The notes beneath the pieces are model-generated. The model made no database searches and was not told where the DNA came from. It saw nothing but the letters and a program-made list of their open reading frames with translations. A stretch of 64,000 bases of DNA, taken from positions 1-64,000 of the forward strand of contig CACJKF010000001.1 in assembly GCA_902593905.1 (NCBI GenBank). Direction: 5' to 3'. A program made the translations under genes and the position numbers. Shown piece by piece: positions 8,590-16,837 of the stretch. Positions within the stretch are counted from its first letter, which is position 1. The number at the start of each line of letters is the position of its first letter. The stretch is from an uncultured Pelagibacteraceae bacterium. Its GTDB lineage: Bacteria > Pseudomonadota > Alphaproteobacteria > Pelagibacterales > Pelagibacteraceae.

Positions 8590-9828
8590 TCACAAATTTT
8601 TGGCCCAATTTGATAATTTATTAACGCCCTCTACTACATTTGGCGCGAACTTTTTAATCATCTCCTCATCTATCATACTGCAGTTTGAAACATTTCTAAA
8701 AAATTCAATTCCATCAAAGTCAGTATAGCTTAGCCTAGTTAACATTTTTTTAGGTGAAAAACCGAAGTCTGAGCCTGGCAACATTGCTACACCAGTATCA
8801 TTTAAAATCGCTTCACATAATTTCGAAGATGTTTTGTATTTTTTATTTTTAAATTCTGGCATTAAATAAAATGCTCCCTGCGGAGGTGCAATTAATATCT
8901 TGTTTGATTTCAAGTTATTAAAAACATAATTACCAACTGCTTTTAATATAGATCTTACTTTTAATTTATAGTTTTCATGATCGAAAGCGTAAGCTTCAAC
9001 TGAAGCGTATTGAGTTGGCGTATTCACAGTTGAATAAGACTCACTTGCTAGAGACTTGAGGCTTTTCAAAAATTCGGTTAATCTTTTTGGTACAGCCAAA
9101 AAACCTAATCTCCAACCACCTGCTCCACACCATTTACTTAAACCGCCAGTTATAAAAGTTAATTCAGGATAAAATTTTGATATTGAATTATACTCATTTG
9201 TAAAAGTTAAATCGGTATAAATTTCATCTGATAAAACCAAAATTTTATATTTTTTTGCAACATTAGCTAGTTCCTCCAAATTCTCACAGACTGCTCCTGA
9301 TGGATTATTTGGAGAATTAAGAATTAAAATTAAGTTTTTCTTTTTCCCAATCGATTTAATCTTTTTTTCTAGTTCCTTCGCAGTTGGAAACCAGTTGTTT
9401 GCTCTTGATGTCTCTAACCAATGAACTTTATTTGATCCTATTTCCGCTTGAGGTTCATACGATACCCAGCCAGGCGCAGGAATTATGATTTCACCATTAA
9501 AAGCAATATGTATTAGTAACATTGCTTCCTTCGATCCAGGCGTAATTAAAATATTTTCTTTCGGGTAATCGTTTCCTGTTCTTTTGGATAAGTATTTTGA
9601 AATATTCTTTCTTAATTCTGGTAGTCCTTGAATAGGTAAATATTCTTTTCTATGAGCATTTTTTTTTAATGCTTCTACAATTTTTTCAGGAACTGGAAAG
9701 GGTGATTGACCAAAACCAAATTGATAAACTTTTTTTCCTTTAGAAATAAGATCTTTTGACTTTTCATTTATTACAAGCGTAGAAGACTCTTTTAATCTGA
9801 GAATATTCTTTTTAACTTTAGATGACAT
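8590..9828 (-). CDS. Class I/II PLP-dependent aminotransferase
   Basis: 412 residues, aminotransferase fold type I. Visible PLP residues are N174/N175 in NSPNNPSGAV, D201 and Y204 in LSDEIYTDL, the Schiff-base lysine K232 in TGGLSKWCGAGGWRLGF, and R240 in the same block. The ITPGSKEAML segment near 95-104 binds the phosphate. Closest in style to aspartate- or aromatic-type transaminases; the exact amino donor cannot be read. It is the first gene of a leftward set with the TAXI-TRAP transporter, 63 bases upstream of the receptor gene, which has its own candidate promoter. The co-orientation hints that it may act on the imported compound, but that is an inference. Confidence 0.85.
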   Translation of the reverse strand: MSSKVKKNILRLKESSTLVINEKSKDLISKGKKVYQFGFGQSPFPVPEKIVEALKKNAHRKEYLPIQGLPELRKNISKYLSKRTGNDYPKENILITPGSKEAMLLIHIAFNGEIIIPAPGWVSYEPQAEIGSNKVHWLETSRANNWFPTAKELEKKIKSIGKKKNLILILNSPNNPSGAVCENLEELANVAKKYKILVLSDEIYTDLTFTNEYNSISKFYPELTFITGGLSKWCGAGGWRLGFLAVPKRLTEFLKSLKSLASESYSTVNTPTQYASVEAYAFDHENYKLKVRSILKAVGNYVFNNLKSNKILIAPPQGAFYLMPEFKNKKYKTSSKLCEAILNDTGVAMLPGSDFGFSPKKMLTRLSYTDFDGIEFFRNVSNCSMIDEEMIKKFAPNVVEGVNKLSNWAKNL

Positions 9829-9841
9829 TTTAACTTAACTT

Positions 9842-9854
9842 TACCCTACGGGTA
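9842..9854. repeat. Short inverted repeat in the leader of the aminotransferase gene
   Basis: TACCC-tac-GGGTA, 5-bp arms with a 3-base centre, is the only GC-rich element in an otherwise AT-rich 157-base divergent gap. It lies between the candidate -10 box at 9861-9866 and the aminotransferase start at 9828. It could be an operator or a small leader hairpin; the arms are short. Confidence 0.4.
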
Positions 9855-9860
9855 GTGCCT

Positions 9861-9866
9861 ATTATA
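9861..9866 (-). promoter_or_regulatory. Candidate -10 box for the aminotransferase gene
   Basis: A perfect TATAAT on the minus strand (forward ATTATA), 32 bases before the ATG at 9828. The matching -35 region is only A/T-rich (ATTTTT at 17 bases), so an activator may help. Read by eye. Confidence 0.4.
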
Positions 9867-9897
9867 AGTCAAATCAATTGTTAAAAAATAGGAACAT

Positions 9898-9926
9898 TTG
9901 ACAAATTGATTCGGTCATGTTTTAAT
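9898..9926 (+). promoter_or_regulatory. Promoter of the helicase-fdxA-carD operon
   Basis: TTGACA at 9898-9903 and TTTAAT at 9921-9926 with an ideal 17-base spacer (6/6 and 5/6 matches). The predicted start near 9933 gives a leader of about 50 bases before the helicase ATG at 9986. It is the best-matching sigma-70 promoter visible in the window. Confidence 0.65.
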
Positions 9927-9985
9927 CCTTATTTGTTCTCAAATGTGATCTACATATAGTGTAAAAAAAATTAGCAAACACAAAA

Positions 9986-12451
9986 ATGGAAAAATACTCG
10001 AAAAGAATAGTTGCTTTACTTGGGCCAACAAATACCGGGAAAACTCATGTTGCAATAGAAAAAATGCTTGAGTATGAAACGGGTATTTTTGGACTTCCGC
10101 TTAGACTTCTTGCGAGGGAAGTATATGACAAATGCATCAACAAAGTTGGAATAGAAAAGGTAGCCCTAATAACTGGAGAGGAAAAAATAATACCGAGTAC
10201 TGCAAATTATTTTATTTGCACAGTAGAGTCTATGCCAAGAAATAAGATAGTAGATTTTGTTGCAATTGATGAAATTCAAATGTGCGCAGATAGAGAAAGA
10301 GGTCATATTTTTACGGAAAGACTACTAGAGTCACGTGGAGATAAACTTACAATGTTTTTAGGTTCTCAAGTAATGGAAAATATAATTAGAGAATTAGTTA
10401 ACGATGTTGATTTTGAAAAAAAAGAAAGATTTTCAAGACTTACCTATTCAGGAATAAAAAAGATATCAAGATTAGACAGAAAAGTTGCAATTATAGCTTT
10501 CTCTATCGAAGAAGTTTACGCAATAGCCGAATTAGTAAGAAGACAAAAAGGTGGAGCTGCGGTGATTATGGGATCTTTGAGTCCCAAAACAAGAAACTCT
10601 CAAGTAGGCCTTTATCAATCAGGTGATGTTGACTACTTAATAGCAACAGATGCCATAGGAATGGGTTTGAATATGGATATTAATGAGATTTATTTTTCAA
10701 ATTTAAAGAAATTTGATGGAAAAAAAACAAGAAGACTAAATCTTATTGAAATGTCACAAATTGCAGGCCGAGCAGGAAGATTTAAAAATGATGGTGGATT
10801 TGGAACAACGGGTGAATGTGAAACACTTAACTCAGATGAAATAGAAAAAATAGAGAAACATCAATTGCCTGATACTAAGACAATTTTTTGGAGAAACTCT
10901 AATTTAGATTTTAGAAATCCTGAGAAATTAATAAGTTCTCTTGAACTTAAACCAGATAGTAGAAATCTGTTAAGAGCTAATGACTCTCTTGATGAAAGTG
11001 TGCTAAGATTTTTTTTAAAGAAGGGGGCTAATAATATTATTTATCATAAAAATTTAGAATTATTATGGGAGTGCTGTCAAATTCCTGATTTTGAAAAAAA
11101 AGCTTATGGTCAACACATAAATGTAATCGACAAGGTTTTTCAATTTTTATCTACAAGAAAAAATAAAATCCCTAGTACTTTCATGAAAGAGCAGCTTAAA
11201 GGATTGGAAAAAGATCACGGAAATGTAGATCTTCTTTCTCACAGACTTTCTAATGTTAGAACTTGGTCTTATGTAGCTAATAAAAAAAACTGGGTCGAAA
11301 ATTCAGATTATTGGGTTCAGCTGACAAAGAGTATAGAGGATAAATTATCAGACAAACTTCATGATGAATTAACAAAAAGTTTTATCGATAAAAAAATTAG
11401 TATTTTATCAAGAAGTTTAAAACAGGACTTAGTATTGAATACGGAAATTAATGATGAAAATAAAATTCATATAAATGACCAGCTAGTAGGAGAATTAAAA
11501 GGATTAAAATTTTTAATTGAAGTAACCTCTAAGACACTTGATACTGATATCAAATCAATCAAAAAAGCTGCGAGAAAAGGTGTAGAAAAAGAATTAGTGA
11601 AAAGAGTAAATTCAATTTTAGATAAGAAGAATCTAGAAATAAATATTGAAAATAAAATTATTTGGGAAGGAAATCCAATAGCTAGACTTAAAAAAGGCAG
11701 TGATTATCTTAGTCCTGAAATAGAGATAATTTCCGATGAGTCATTAATAGAAGATTCGAGGCTTAAATTGATAAAATTTTTAAATGAATGGTTGAATAAT
11801 TATATTAATGATGTCCTTAGTGACCTTATCAGTCTCACAAAACACAAAATAAGTAATCAATATCTCAGAGGTTTAGTTTTCCAACTTTATGAAAACAACG
11901 GCGTAGTAAAAAGGAGTAATGTCGATAAAATCGTAAAATTAATTCCAGCAGAAGATAGAAAGAAGTTATGGGGTATGGGTATAAAAATAGGTAGATACCA
12001 CATATATCTACCAAAAATGCTAAAACCAAAAGCAGTCGAATTCAGAATTAGTCTTTGGAAATTGTTTCATAGCCTTTCTGACAAAAATACTATTCCTAAG
12101 TCAGGTTTAAATTTTTTATCTGGTGTAAATTTTGAAAAAAATTTTCTTTTATTATGTGGTTTCGAAAAATTTAAAGAATTTTTTGTAAGAATCGATATTT
12201 TAGAAAAATTATTTATTAAAATAATAGAAAATACGAAAGATAGAAAATTTAAAGTAAATGCGGAAATGATGAATCTTCTTGGCTGCTCTAAAGAAAATTT
12301 TTATAAACTGATGAACTACATGGATTATAAGAAGGATAAAGCTATCGATACCTATATTTTTGCGGGTGTAAGAAAGAAAAAAAAGGACACAATGCGATTT
12401 GACAAAAAAGAAAATCCATTTAATAAGCTACTTTCATTAAATATAAAATAA
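9986..12451 (+). CDS. Suv3-like DExH-box RNA helicase
   Basis: 821 residues. The N-terminal half holds a superfamily 2 helicase core related to mitochondrial Suv3: Walker A in LLGPTNTGKTH (about 13-20), motif II AIDEIQMC (about 93-100, DEIQ instead of DEAD), motif V ATDAIGMGLNMDI (about 219-231) and motif VI QIAGRAGRF (about 256-264). The ~500-residue C-terminal half is Lys/Glu-rich and ends in a basic tail (RKKKKDTMRF near 795). Alphaproteobacteria carry this gene widely and it is the likely bacterial relative of the mitochondrial degradosome helicase. It heads an operon with a TerB-like protein, fdxA and carD. Role in RNA turnover is inferred from the Suv3 family. Confidence 0.88.
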   Translation: MEKYSKRIVALLGPTNTGKTHVAIEKMLEYETGIFGLPLRLLAREVYDKCINKVGIEKVALITGEEKIIPSTANYFICTVESMPRNKIVDFVAIDEIQMCADRERGHIFTERLLESRGDKLTMFLGSQVMENIIRELVNDVDFEKKERFSRLTYSGIKKISRLDRKVAIIAFSIEEVYAIAELVRRQKGGAAVIMGSLSPKTRNSQVGLYQSGDVDYLIATDAIGMGLNMDINEIYFSNLKKFDGKKTRRLNLIEMSQIAGRAGRFKNDGGFGTTGECETLNSDEIEKIEKHQLPDTKTIFWRNSNLDFRNPEKLISSLELKPDSRNLLRANDSLDESVLRFFLKKGANNIIYHKNLELLWECCQIPDFEKKAYGQHINVIDKVFQFLSTRKNKIPSTFMKEQLKGLEKDHGNVDLLSHRLSNVRTWSYVANKKNWVENSDYWVQLTKSIEDKLSDKLHDELTKSFIDKKISILSRSLKQDLVLNTEINDENKIHINDQLVGELKGLKFLIEVTSKTLDTDIKSIKKAARKGVEKELVKRVNSILDKKNLEINIENKIIWEGNPIARLKKGSDYLSPEIEIISDESLIEDSRLKLIKFLNEWLNNYINDVLSDLISLTKHKISNQYLRGLVFQLYENNGVVKRSNVDKIVKLIPAEDRKKLWGMGIKIGRYHIYLPKMLKPKAVEFRISLWKLFHSLSDKNTIPKSGLNFLSGVNFEKNFLLLCGFEKFKEFFVRIDILEKLFIKIIENTKDRKFKVNAEMMNLLGCSKENFYKLMNYMDYKKDKAIDTYIFAGVRKKKKDTMRFDKKENPFNKLLSLNIK

Positions 12452-12841
12452 ATGAGTAAACTTGACAAAGAGAGCGTTATTGGCATAACTGCATTATTAG
12501 TACATGCAGCTAATATTGATGAAATTTATTCTGAACACGAAAAAATTTTAATTAAAAATTTTATAAAATCATATTTGAAAGAAGAGAATGAGGATGAAAT
12601 TCTAAAAATGGCTGAAAAGATTGAACACAATTCTAACCAATTGTTGAATTATACAAATATTATAAAACAAAACTCTATGGAAATTAAAAAAGATATTATT
12701 GAACATCTTTGGAAAGTTGTGATTTCTGATAATTCTATCGATCAATATGAATCTAATCTTTTGAGAAGAATTTGTGGTCTTATATATTTTCCGGACAAAG
12801 AGTGTGCAGAAATAAAATTAAATCTACTAAATAAGAAATGA
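12452..12841 (+). CDS. TerB-like domain protein
   Basis: 129 residues, all alpha-helical in appearance, starting directly after the helicase stop and overlapping fdxA by 4 bases. It resembles the TerB fold: an early helix [20 protein letters not shown] and a later [18 protein letters not shown] repeat the acidic helix-turn pattern (D...E) that binds metal in TerB. Despite the family name there are no other tellurite genes nearby, so a resistance role is not supported. The position in this operon suggests a housekeeping partner of unknown function. Confidence 0.75.
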   Translation: MSKLDKESVIGITALLVHAANIDEIYSEHEKILIKNFIKSYLKEENEDEILKMAEKIEHNSNQLLNYTNIIKQNSMEIKKDIIEHLWKVVISDNSIDQYESNLLRRICGLIYFPDKECAEIKLNLLNKK

Positions 12842-13179
12842 CTTATATTATAAAAGATGAATGTATAAAATGTAAGCTTACCGATTGTGTGGATGTGTGT
12901 CCCGTCGATTGTTTTTATGAAGGAGAAAATATGCTTGTTATAAACCCAGATGAATGTATTGATTGTGGAGTTTGTGAACCGGAATGTCCAATTGATGCAA
13001 TAAAAGCTGATACTGACGATAGTGTAAAAGATAAAGAAAAATGGTTATTGCTAAATAAAAAGTTTTCTGCAATATGGCCTAATATTTCGAAAAAAAAAGA
13101 ACCAATGAAGGACCATGAAAAATTTAGAAATTTAAAAAATAAATATGATGATCATTTTTCTGATAAACCTGGAAAATAA
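12838..13179 (+). CDS. fdxA: Seven-iron ferredoxin (3Fe-4S plus 4Fe-4S), FdxA type
   Basis: 113 residues. Nine cysteines (C9, C12, C17, C21, C25, C40, C43, C46, C50) fall exactly one position beyond those of Azotobacter ferredoxin I as remembered, which predicts a 3Fe-4S cluster on C9, C17 and C50 and a 4Fe-4S cluster on C21, C40, C43 and C46. The long C-terminal tail is usual for this family. It is a soluble low-potential electron carrier; its partner is unknown. It overlaps the TerB-like gene by 4 bases and is followed 5 bases later by carD, an arrangement common in alphaproteobacteria. Confidence 0.93.
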   Translation: MTYIIKDECIKCKLTDCVDVCPVDCFYEGENMLVINPDECIDCGVCEPECPIDAIKADTDDSVKDKEKWLLLNKKFSAIWPNISKKKEPMKDHEKFRNLKNKYDDHFSDKPGK

Positions 13180-13184
13180 ATAAT

Positions 13185-13859
13185 ATGCCAAAAAAGAAAA
13201 AAGCCAAAAAAACGAAAAAAGCTAAAGTATTAAAAAAAGATAAATCAGTCAAAAAATCCAAACCAACAATAAAGTCACAAGAAAAAAAAAGCACAATCCC
13301 AGGTGCAGACGAAAAACCAGAAATTAAAAAAATAAAAAAACAACCTACTGAAAAACGTATTTATAACTTAAAAGATTTTGTTGTTTATCCAAAACATGGG
13401 GTTGGTAAAATTACCTCAATCGAGAAAGCTACCATAGGCGAGATAGATATTCAGTTTTATAAAATTTTAGTTGAAAAAGAAAAACTAACATTGACTGTAC
13501 CTATAAACCAACAATCTAAATTAAGGCCTATCGCTTCAATTAATCAAATCAATAAATGTATTTCTATTTTAAAGTCAAAACCTAAAATTAAAAGAACGAT
13601 GTGGAGTAGAAGGGCTCAAGAATATGATCAAAAAATAAATTCAGGAAAAATTTACGAATTAGCTGAAGTTGTGAAAGATCTTAACAAGAATTCAGATATT
13701 ATTGCAGATCAATCTTATTCTGAAAGACAATTATTTGAAAAAGCTTACGAAAGACTTAAATCAGAATTTGAGGCGGTACTAAAAGTTACGCCTGATGAAG
13801 TTCAAAAGAAAATGGATAAAGCTTTAGGTAGGACAAATATTTCCGAAAACGTGCAATAA
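13185..13859 (+). CDS. carD: CarD-family RNA polymerase-binding transcription regulator
   Basis: 224 residues. Residues 1-60 form a disordered tail made mostly of Lys, with Ala, Thr and Pro. The CarD/TRCF-RID domain begins near 61 (NLKDFVVYPKHGVGKITSIE), followed by a helical C-terminal half (WSRRAQEYDQKINSGKIYE) that in studied CarD proteins contacts promoter DNA and stabilises the open complex. Typical CarD proteins are about 165-170 residues, so the basic N-terminal extension explains the extra length. It is the last gene of the helicase operon; a terminator begins two bases after the stop codon. Confidence 0.9.
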   Translation: MPKKKKAKKTKKAKVLKKDKSVKKSKPTIKSQEKKSTIPGADEKPEIKKIKKQPTEKRIYNLKDFVVYPKHGVGKITSIEKATIGEIDIQFYKILVEKEKLTLTVPINQQSKLRPIASINQINKCISILKSKPKIKRTMWSRRAQEYDQKINSGKIYELAEVVKDLNKNSDIIADQSYSERQLFEKAYERLKSEFEAVLKVTPDEVQKKMDKALGRTNISENVQ

Positions 13860-13861
13860 AA

Positions 13862-13901
13862 AAACGCCCTTTTTAATTTTATGATTATAAAAAGGGCGTT
13901 T
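13862..13901. terminator. Bidirectional intrinsic terminator between carD and the small basic gene
   Basis: AAACGCCCTTTTT at 13862-13874 pairs perfectly with AAAAAGGGCGTTT at 13889-13901 around a 14-base loop. A-runs and T-runs flank both sides, so it can end transcription from carD rightwards and from the small gene at 13916-13987 leftwards. It is one of only three strong intrinsic terminators seen in the window. Confidence 0.88.
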
Positions 13902-13915
13902 AGTTAAAGAGAAAA

Positions 13916-13987
13916 CTATCTTCTTCTTCTTCTCTTTTTTGCTTTCTTTTTAGTTTTCTTTTTAGCTTTTTTTCTTCTTTTAGCCAT
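13916..13987 (-). CDS. Very small, extremely basic protein (23 residues)
   Basis: Starts MAKRRKKAKKKTKKKAKK and ends in a run of five Arg, then TAG: apart from the initiator there are only Lys, Arg, three Ala and one Thr. A strong ribosome site AAGGGAG lies 5 bases before the ATG (13999-13993), unusual in this window. The stop is 15 bases from the bidirectional terminator, which only makes sense leftwards if something here is transcribed. A nucleic-acid or ribosome-binding peptide is the natural guess; composition alone does not identify a family. It resembles the Lys-rich start of carD across the terminator in composition. Confidence 0.6.
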   Translation of the reverse strand: MAKRRKKAKKKTKKKAKKRRRRR

Positions 13988-14197
13988 CTTTTCTCCCTTG
14001 TTTTTAAACAAATCTTAATGATTCGTTTGTTAATTAAACATTAATTATTAAAAGATTCATGTCAAACATAAATTAATTTGCAAAAATGATTCAAAATTTA
14101 AATTTTTTAATTATTTTTTTTATTTTTTTAAAAAATTAAAAAAAGTTAGTAATATCAATGTTTTTTTAAGCAAATGAAATAAGTTTTAATTAAATAT
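13988..14197. other. AT-rich non-coding gap upstream of the small basic gene
   Basis: 210 bases of nearly pure A/T, among the longest gaps in the window. On the minus strand a perfect TTGACA occurs at 14065-14060, about 75 bases before the small gene's ATG, but the -10 region at 16-18 bases spacing is poor (TAATGT). No hairpin or longer reading frame was found. Confidence 0.5.
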
Positions 14198-15874
14198 TTA
14201 ATAAAGATTTTCTAGTTGTTGTTTATAAATTTTGATTATTTCTTTTCTTTTTAACTTTAAAGTTGGCGTCAACATTCCGTTTTCAATTGTAAATTCTTCG
14301 TGAATTAATATAAATTTTTTAATTTTTTCAATTAAAGTTAAATTTCTATTTATATTTTCAATTATAAGTTTAATTTTTTCTTTATTAGTTTCTTTTTCGC
14401 TAACAATTAAGGCAACTAAATAATTTTTTTTATCTCCATAAACAAAAGATTGTTTTATATTTTCATCTAAACATAAAATATTTTCTACTTTACTTGGAGA
14501 AATGTTATCTCCACCAAGATTCACAATAATATCTTTTTTTCTATCAGTAATTTTTAAATAATTATTATTGTCTAATACTCCTATATCTCCAGTATGAAGC
14601 CATCCATCTCTGATTACTTTTTCAGTCTCTTCTTTCAAATTCCAGTATCCCAACATAACGTTTTCACCTTTAATAAGAATTTCCCCATCTTCAGCTATTT
14701 TGACTTTATTGGTTCTAAAAGGAGGACCTACTGTTTCGACTTTAACTAAATCTGGTAAATTGCAGCTTACGACTGGAGAGGCTTCGGTTAGGCCATATCC
14801 TTGTAGTGTGGGTAAACCAACAGCGTTTAAAAACTCTCCAATATTTTGATCTAAAGCCCCTCCCCCAGATACGAATGCTTGAAGATTACCACCAAACTGA
14901 TTTCTGATTTTTTTTCTTACTAATTTTTCACACAAAAAATTTGTGATTTTTTCGCTTAATTTTAATTCCTCTTTCTTGAGTATTTTTTTACCTAAATTTA
15001 AAGTCTGATTTATAAGTTTTCTTTTTAATCCAGATTGCTTCTCAAAATTCATATTAATTTTTGTAAAAAGATTTTGATAAAATCTAGGAACAGCTGTCAT
15101 GATTGTGGGTTTAGCAACCCCCATATTGGAGATCAGTTTTTCTAAACTTTCAGCATAGAAAACTTTTGCTCCAACTATAATTTGTATAAATTGAACTGTG
15201 TGTTCATAAGAATGCGATAAAGGTAACCACGTCAAAAATACTGGATCTTTTTTTTTTGTTAAAACTTCTAGTAACTCAACTGCCCCTTCACAGTTTGAAA
15301 GAATACCACCGTGACTTAAAACAACTCCTTTAGGATTTCCTGATGTGCCTGAGGTATAAATTATACAAGCAGGCATATTCCGTTTTAAATCTTTATTTAC
15401 TATTTTTTCATTAACTTCTTCATTTAATATTTCTTGAATTAATAAACTGTCAAATTCTATTTCTTCAAAAGAGATTATTTTTTTAACATCGTTCTTTATA
15501 AATTTTTTGATTTTATTGAATTGATCTTGATTTGATACAAATATCAATGCGGGCTTACAATCATTTAAAATATATTCATAATCGTTTGCTGAATACGTTG
15601 TAAAAATAGGAACTGAAATTCCACCTGCATTCATGATAGCGATATCGGTCATTAACCAATAAGGTCTATTCTCAGAAAGTATTAAACATCTATCACCTTG
15701 TTTTATTAATGACTTAATTTTTGTTGTAAGTTTATAAATTCTTTCTGTGATATCTTCCCAATTATAAGTTCGTTTATCTGGTTTTAACCATTTTAAGAAC
15801 GGTCTTTTACCCTCAATTTCTTCTGCTTTTTTGAAATAAAGTTCAACTAAGCTATTTAATTTACTTATATCCAT
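14198..15874 (-). CDS. AMP-forming acyl-CoA synthetase (long-chain fatty acid CoA ligase family)
   Basis: 558 residues of the ANL adenylating superfamily. The phosphate-binding loop IIYTSGTSGNPKGVVLSHG is at about 171-189; GGALDQNIGEFLNAVG and LQGYGLTEASPVVSCN form the substrate and adenylate blocks near 340-370; GWLHTGDIGVL near 420 carries the ribose-binding Asp; ITDRKKDIIVNLGGDNISP is the hinge to the mobile C-terminal domain. The order and the LTWLPLSHSYEH block are those of long-chain acyl-CoA synthetases, which activate fatty acids for breakdown or lipid remodelling. Chain length is not predictable here. The gene follows tRNA-Leu on the same strand with a 4-base gap. Confidence 0.9.
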   Translation of the reverse strand: MDISKLNSLVELYFKKAEEIEGKRPFLKWLKPDKRTYNWEDITERIYKLTTKIKSLIKQGDRCLILSENRPYWLMTDIAIMNAGGISVPIFTTYSANDYEYILNDCKPALIFVSNQDQFNKIKKFIKNDVKKIISFEEIEFDSLLIQEILNEEVNEKIVNKDLKRNMPACIIYTSGTSGNPKGVVLSHGGILSNCEGAVELLEVLTKKKDPVFLTWLPLSHSYEHTVQFIQIIVGAKVFYAESLEKLISNMGVAKPTIMTAVPRFYQNLFTKINMNFEKQSGLKRKLINQTLNLGKKILKKEELKLSEKITNFLCEKLVRKKIRNQFGGNLQAFVSGGGALDQNIGEFLNAVGLPTLQGYGLTEASPVVSCNLPDLVKVETVGPPFRTNKVKIAEDGEILIKGENVMLGYWNLKEETEKVIRDGWLHTGDIGVLDNNNYLKITDRKKDIIVNLGGDNISPSKVENILCLDENIKQSFVYGDKKNYLVALIVSEKETNKEKIKLIIENINRNLTLIEKIKKFILIHEEFTIENGMLTPTLKLKRKEIIKIYKQQLENLY

Positions 15875-15878
15875 AACT

Positions 15879-15965
15879 TGGTGGGCGAAGAGAGACTCGA
15901 ACTCTCAAGGTATTGCTACCACCGGATTTTGAGTCCGGCGCGTCTACCAGTTCCACCATTCGCCC
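15879..15965 (-). tRNA. tRNA-Leu, anticodon CAA
   Basis: On the minus strand the 7-bp acceptor stem GGGCGAA/TTCGCCC, the T arm GAGAG-TTCGAGT-CTCTC, the anticodon arm CCGGA-CTCAAAA-TCCGG (anticodon CAA, reading UUG) and a long variable arm TGGTAGCAATACCTTGA mark a class II leucine tRNA. The 3' CCA is encoded (15881-15879). It is sandwiched between the symporter and acyl-CoA ligase genes with 12 and 4 bases to spare, so it is probably cut out of a longer transcript. Confidence 0.97.
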
Positions 15966-15977
15966 TTTTTAGATAAT

Positions 15978-16823
15978 CTAATTGATTTTTCTTACTATGA
16001 GAACAAAAATAATTGAGGTACAAAACATTATTAAAGCGTAGGCTGCTGTTGGTACCATGAATACAATTTCATCAAATAATTGTGTTGTTACAAACACTGC
16101 TAAAGTTCCGTTTTGTAAGCCACATTCTAATGAAATACATTTTCTTTGTTTAATTCCTGTTGTCCAAAATTTTGCAACATAATATCCCACGAAAATCATA
16201 GTCATATTTAAAATGAAAGCTATTAGCCCTGCTCTAGCAATATAAGAAACAATTCTGTCCCATTCCTCTACCCAAATTGCAATAAATACTATTAAGAATA
16301 AAATTACTGATAATCTTTGGATAATAAGTGTTTTGGAAATAATAAAATTAGTCATTAGACTTCTAACGATCATTCCAAAAATAACAGGAACAGTTACTAC
16401 AAAGAACATTTTCAATGCTATATTAAGCATTGATATATTTTTTGTTGTTTCAATCCCTAAAAAAGCAGCCGAATTGAAGACTATTATTGGTACAATGAAA
16501 ATACTTAGTAAACTGACAATCGCTGTTAAACTCACTGATAAAGCTACATCTCCCTCGGCAAACTTAGTTAGAATATTAGAGGTTACTCCTCCTGGTGCTG
16601 CGGCTATTACCATTACTCCTAAAGCTATTTCTGGTGGAAGTGAAATTATATTAATTAAAATAAAAGCAATTATTGGAAGCAAAATAACCTGACATAAGAA
16701 GCCTACAATAAAATCTCTGGGGTTTTTTAAAACTCTTGTAAAATCTCCAACCGTTAAGCCAAGACCTAAACCGAACATTATTATGGCAAGACATACGGGT
16801 GCTATTGTAGTTACGATTTCCAT
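15978..16823 (-). CDS. Bile acid:sodium symporter (SBF/ASBT) family transporter
   Basis: 281 residues with nine or ten membrane helices. It starts directly in a helix (TIAPVCLAIIMFGLGLGLTV) and contains AAPGGVTSNILTKFAEGDVALSVS written in two family blocks (AAPGGVTSNILTKFA, then DVALSVSLTAIVSL) and ECGLQNGTLAVFV, the sodium-site and crossover-helix motifs of the SBF/NhaC-like BASS family. Bacterial members import organic anions such as pyruvate, pantothenate or taurine-conjugated acids with sodium. Substrate is unknown. It lies 14 bases downstream of the double-HTH gene, which could regulate it. Confidence 0.87.
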   Translation of the reverse strand: MEIVTTIAPVCLAIIMFGLGLGLTVGDFTRVLKNPRDFIVGFLCQVILLPIIAFILINIISLPPEIALGVMVIAAAPGGVTSNILTKFAEGDVALSVSLTAIVSLLSIFIVPIIVFNSAAFLGIETTKNISMLNIALKMFFVVTVPVIFGMIVRSLMTNFIISKTLIIQRLSVILFLIVFIAIWVEEWDRIVSYIARAGLIAFILNMTMIFVGYYVAKFWTTGIKQRKCISLECGLQNGTLAVFVTTQLFDEIVFMVPTAAYALIMFCTSIIFVLIVRKIN

Positions 16824-16837
16824 AATTTTATAAGCTC

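Noticed and set aside
12452-12841. Tellurite resistance determinant
   Set aside because: Only the TerB-like fold is present; no TerC, TerD or TerZ genes are nearby, so resistance is not supported.
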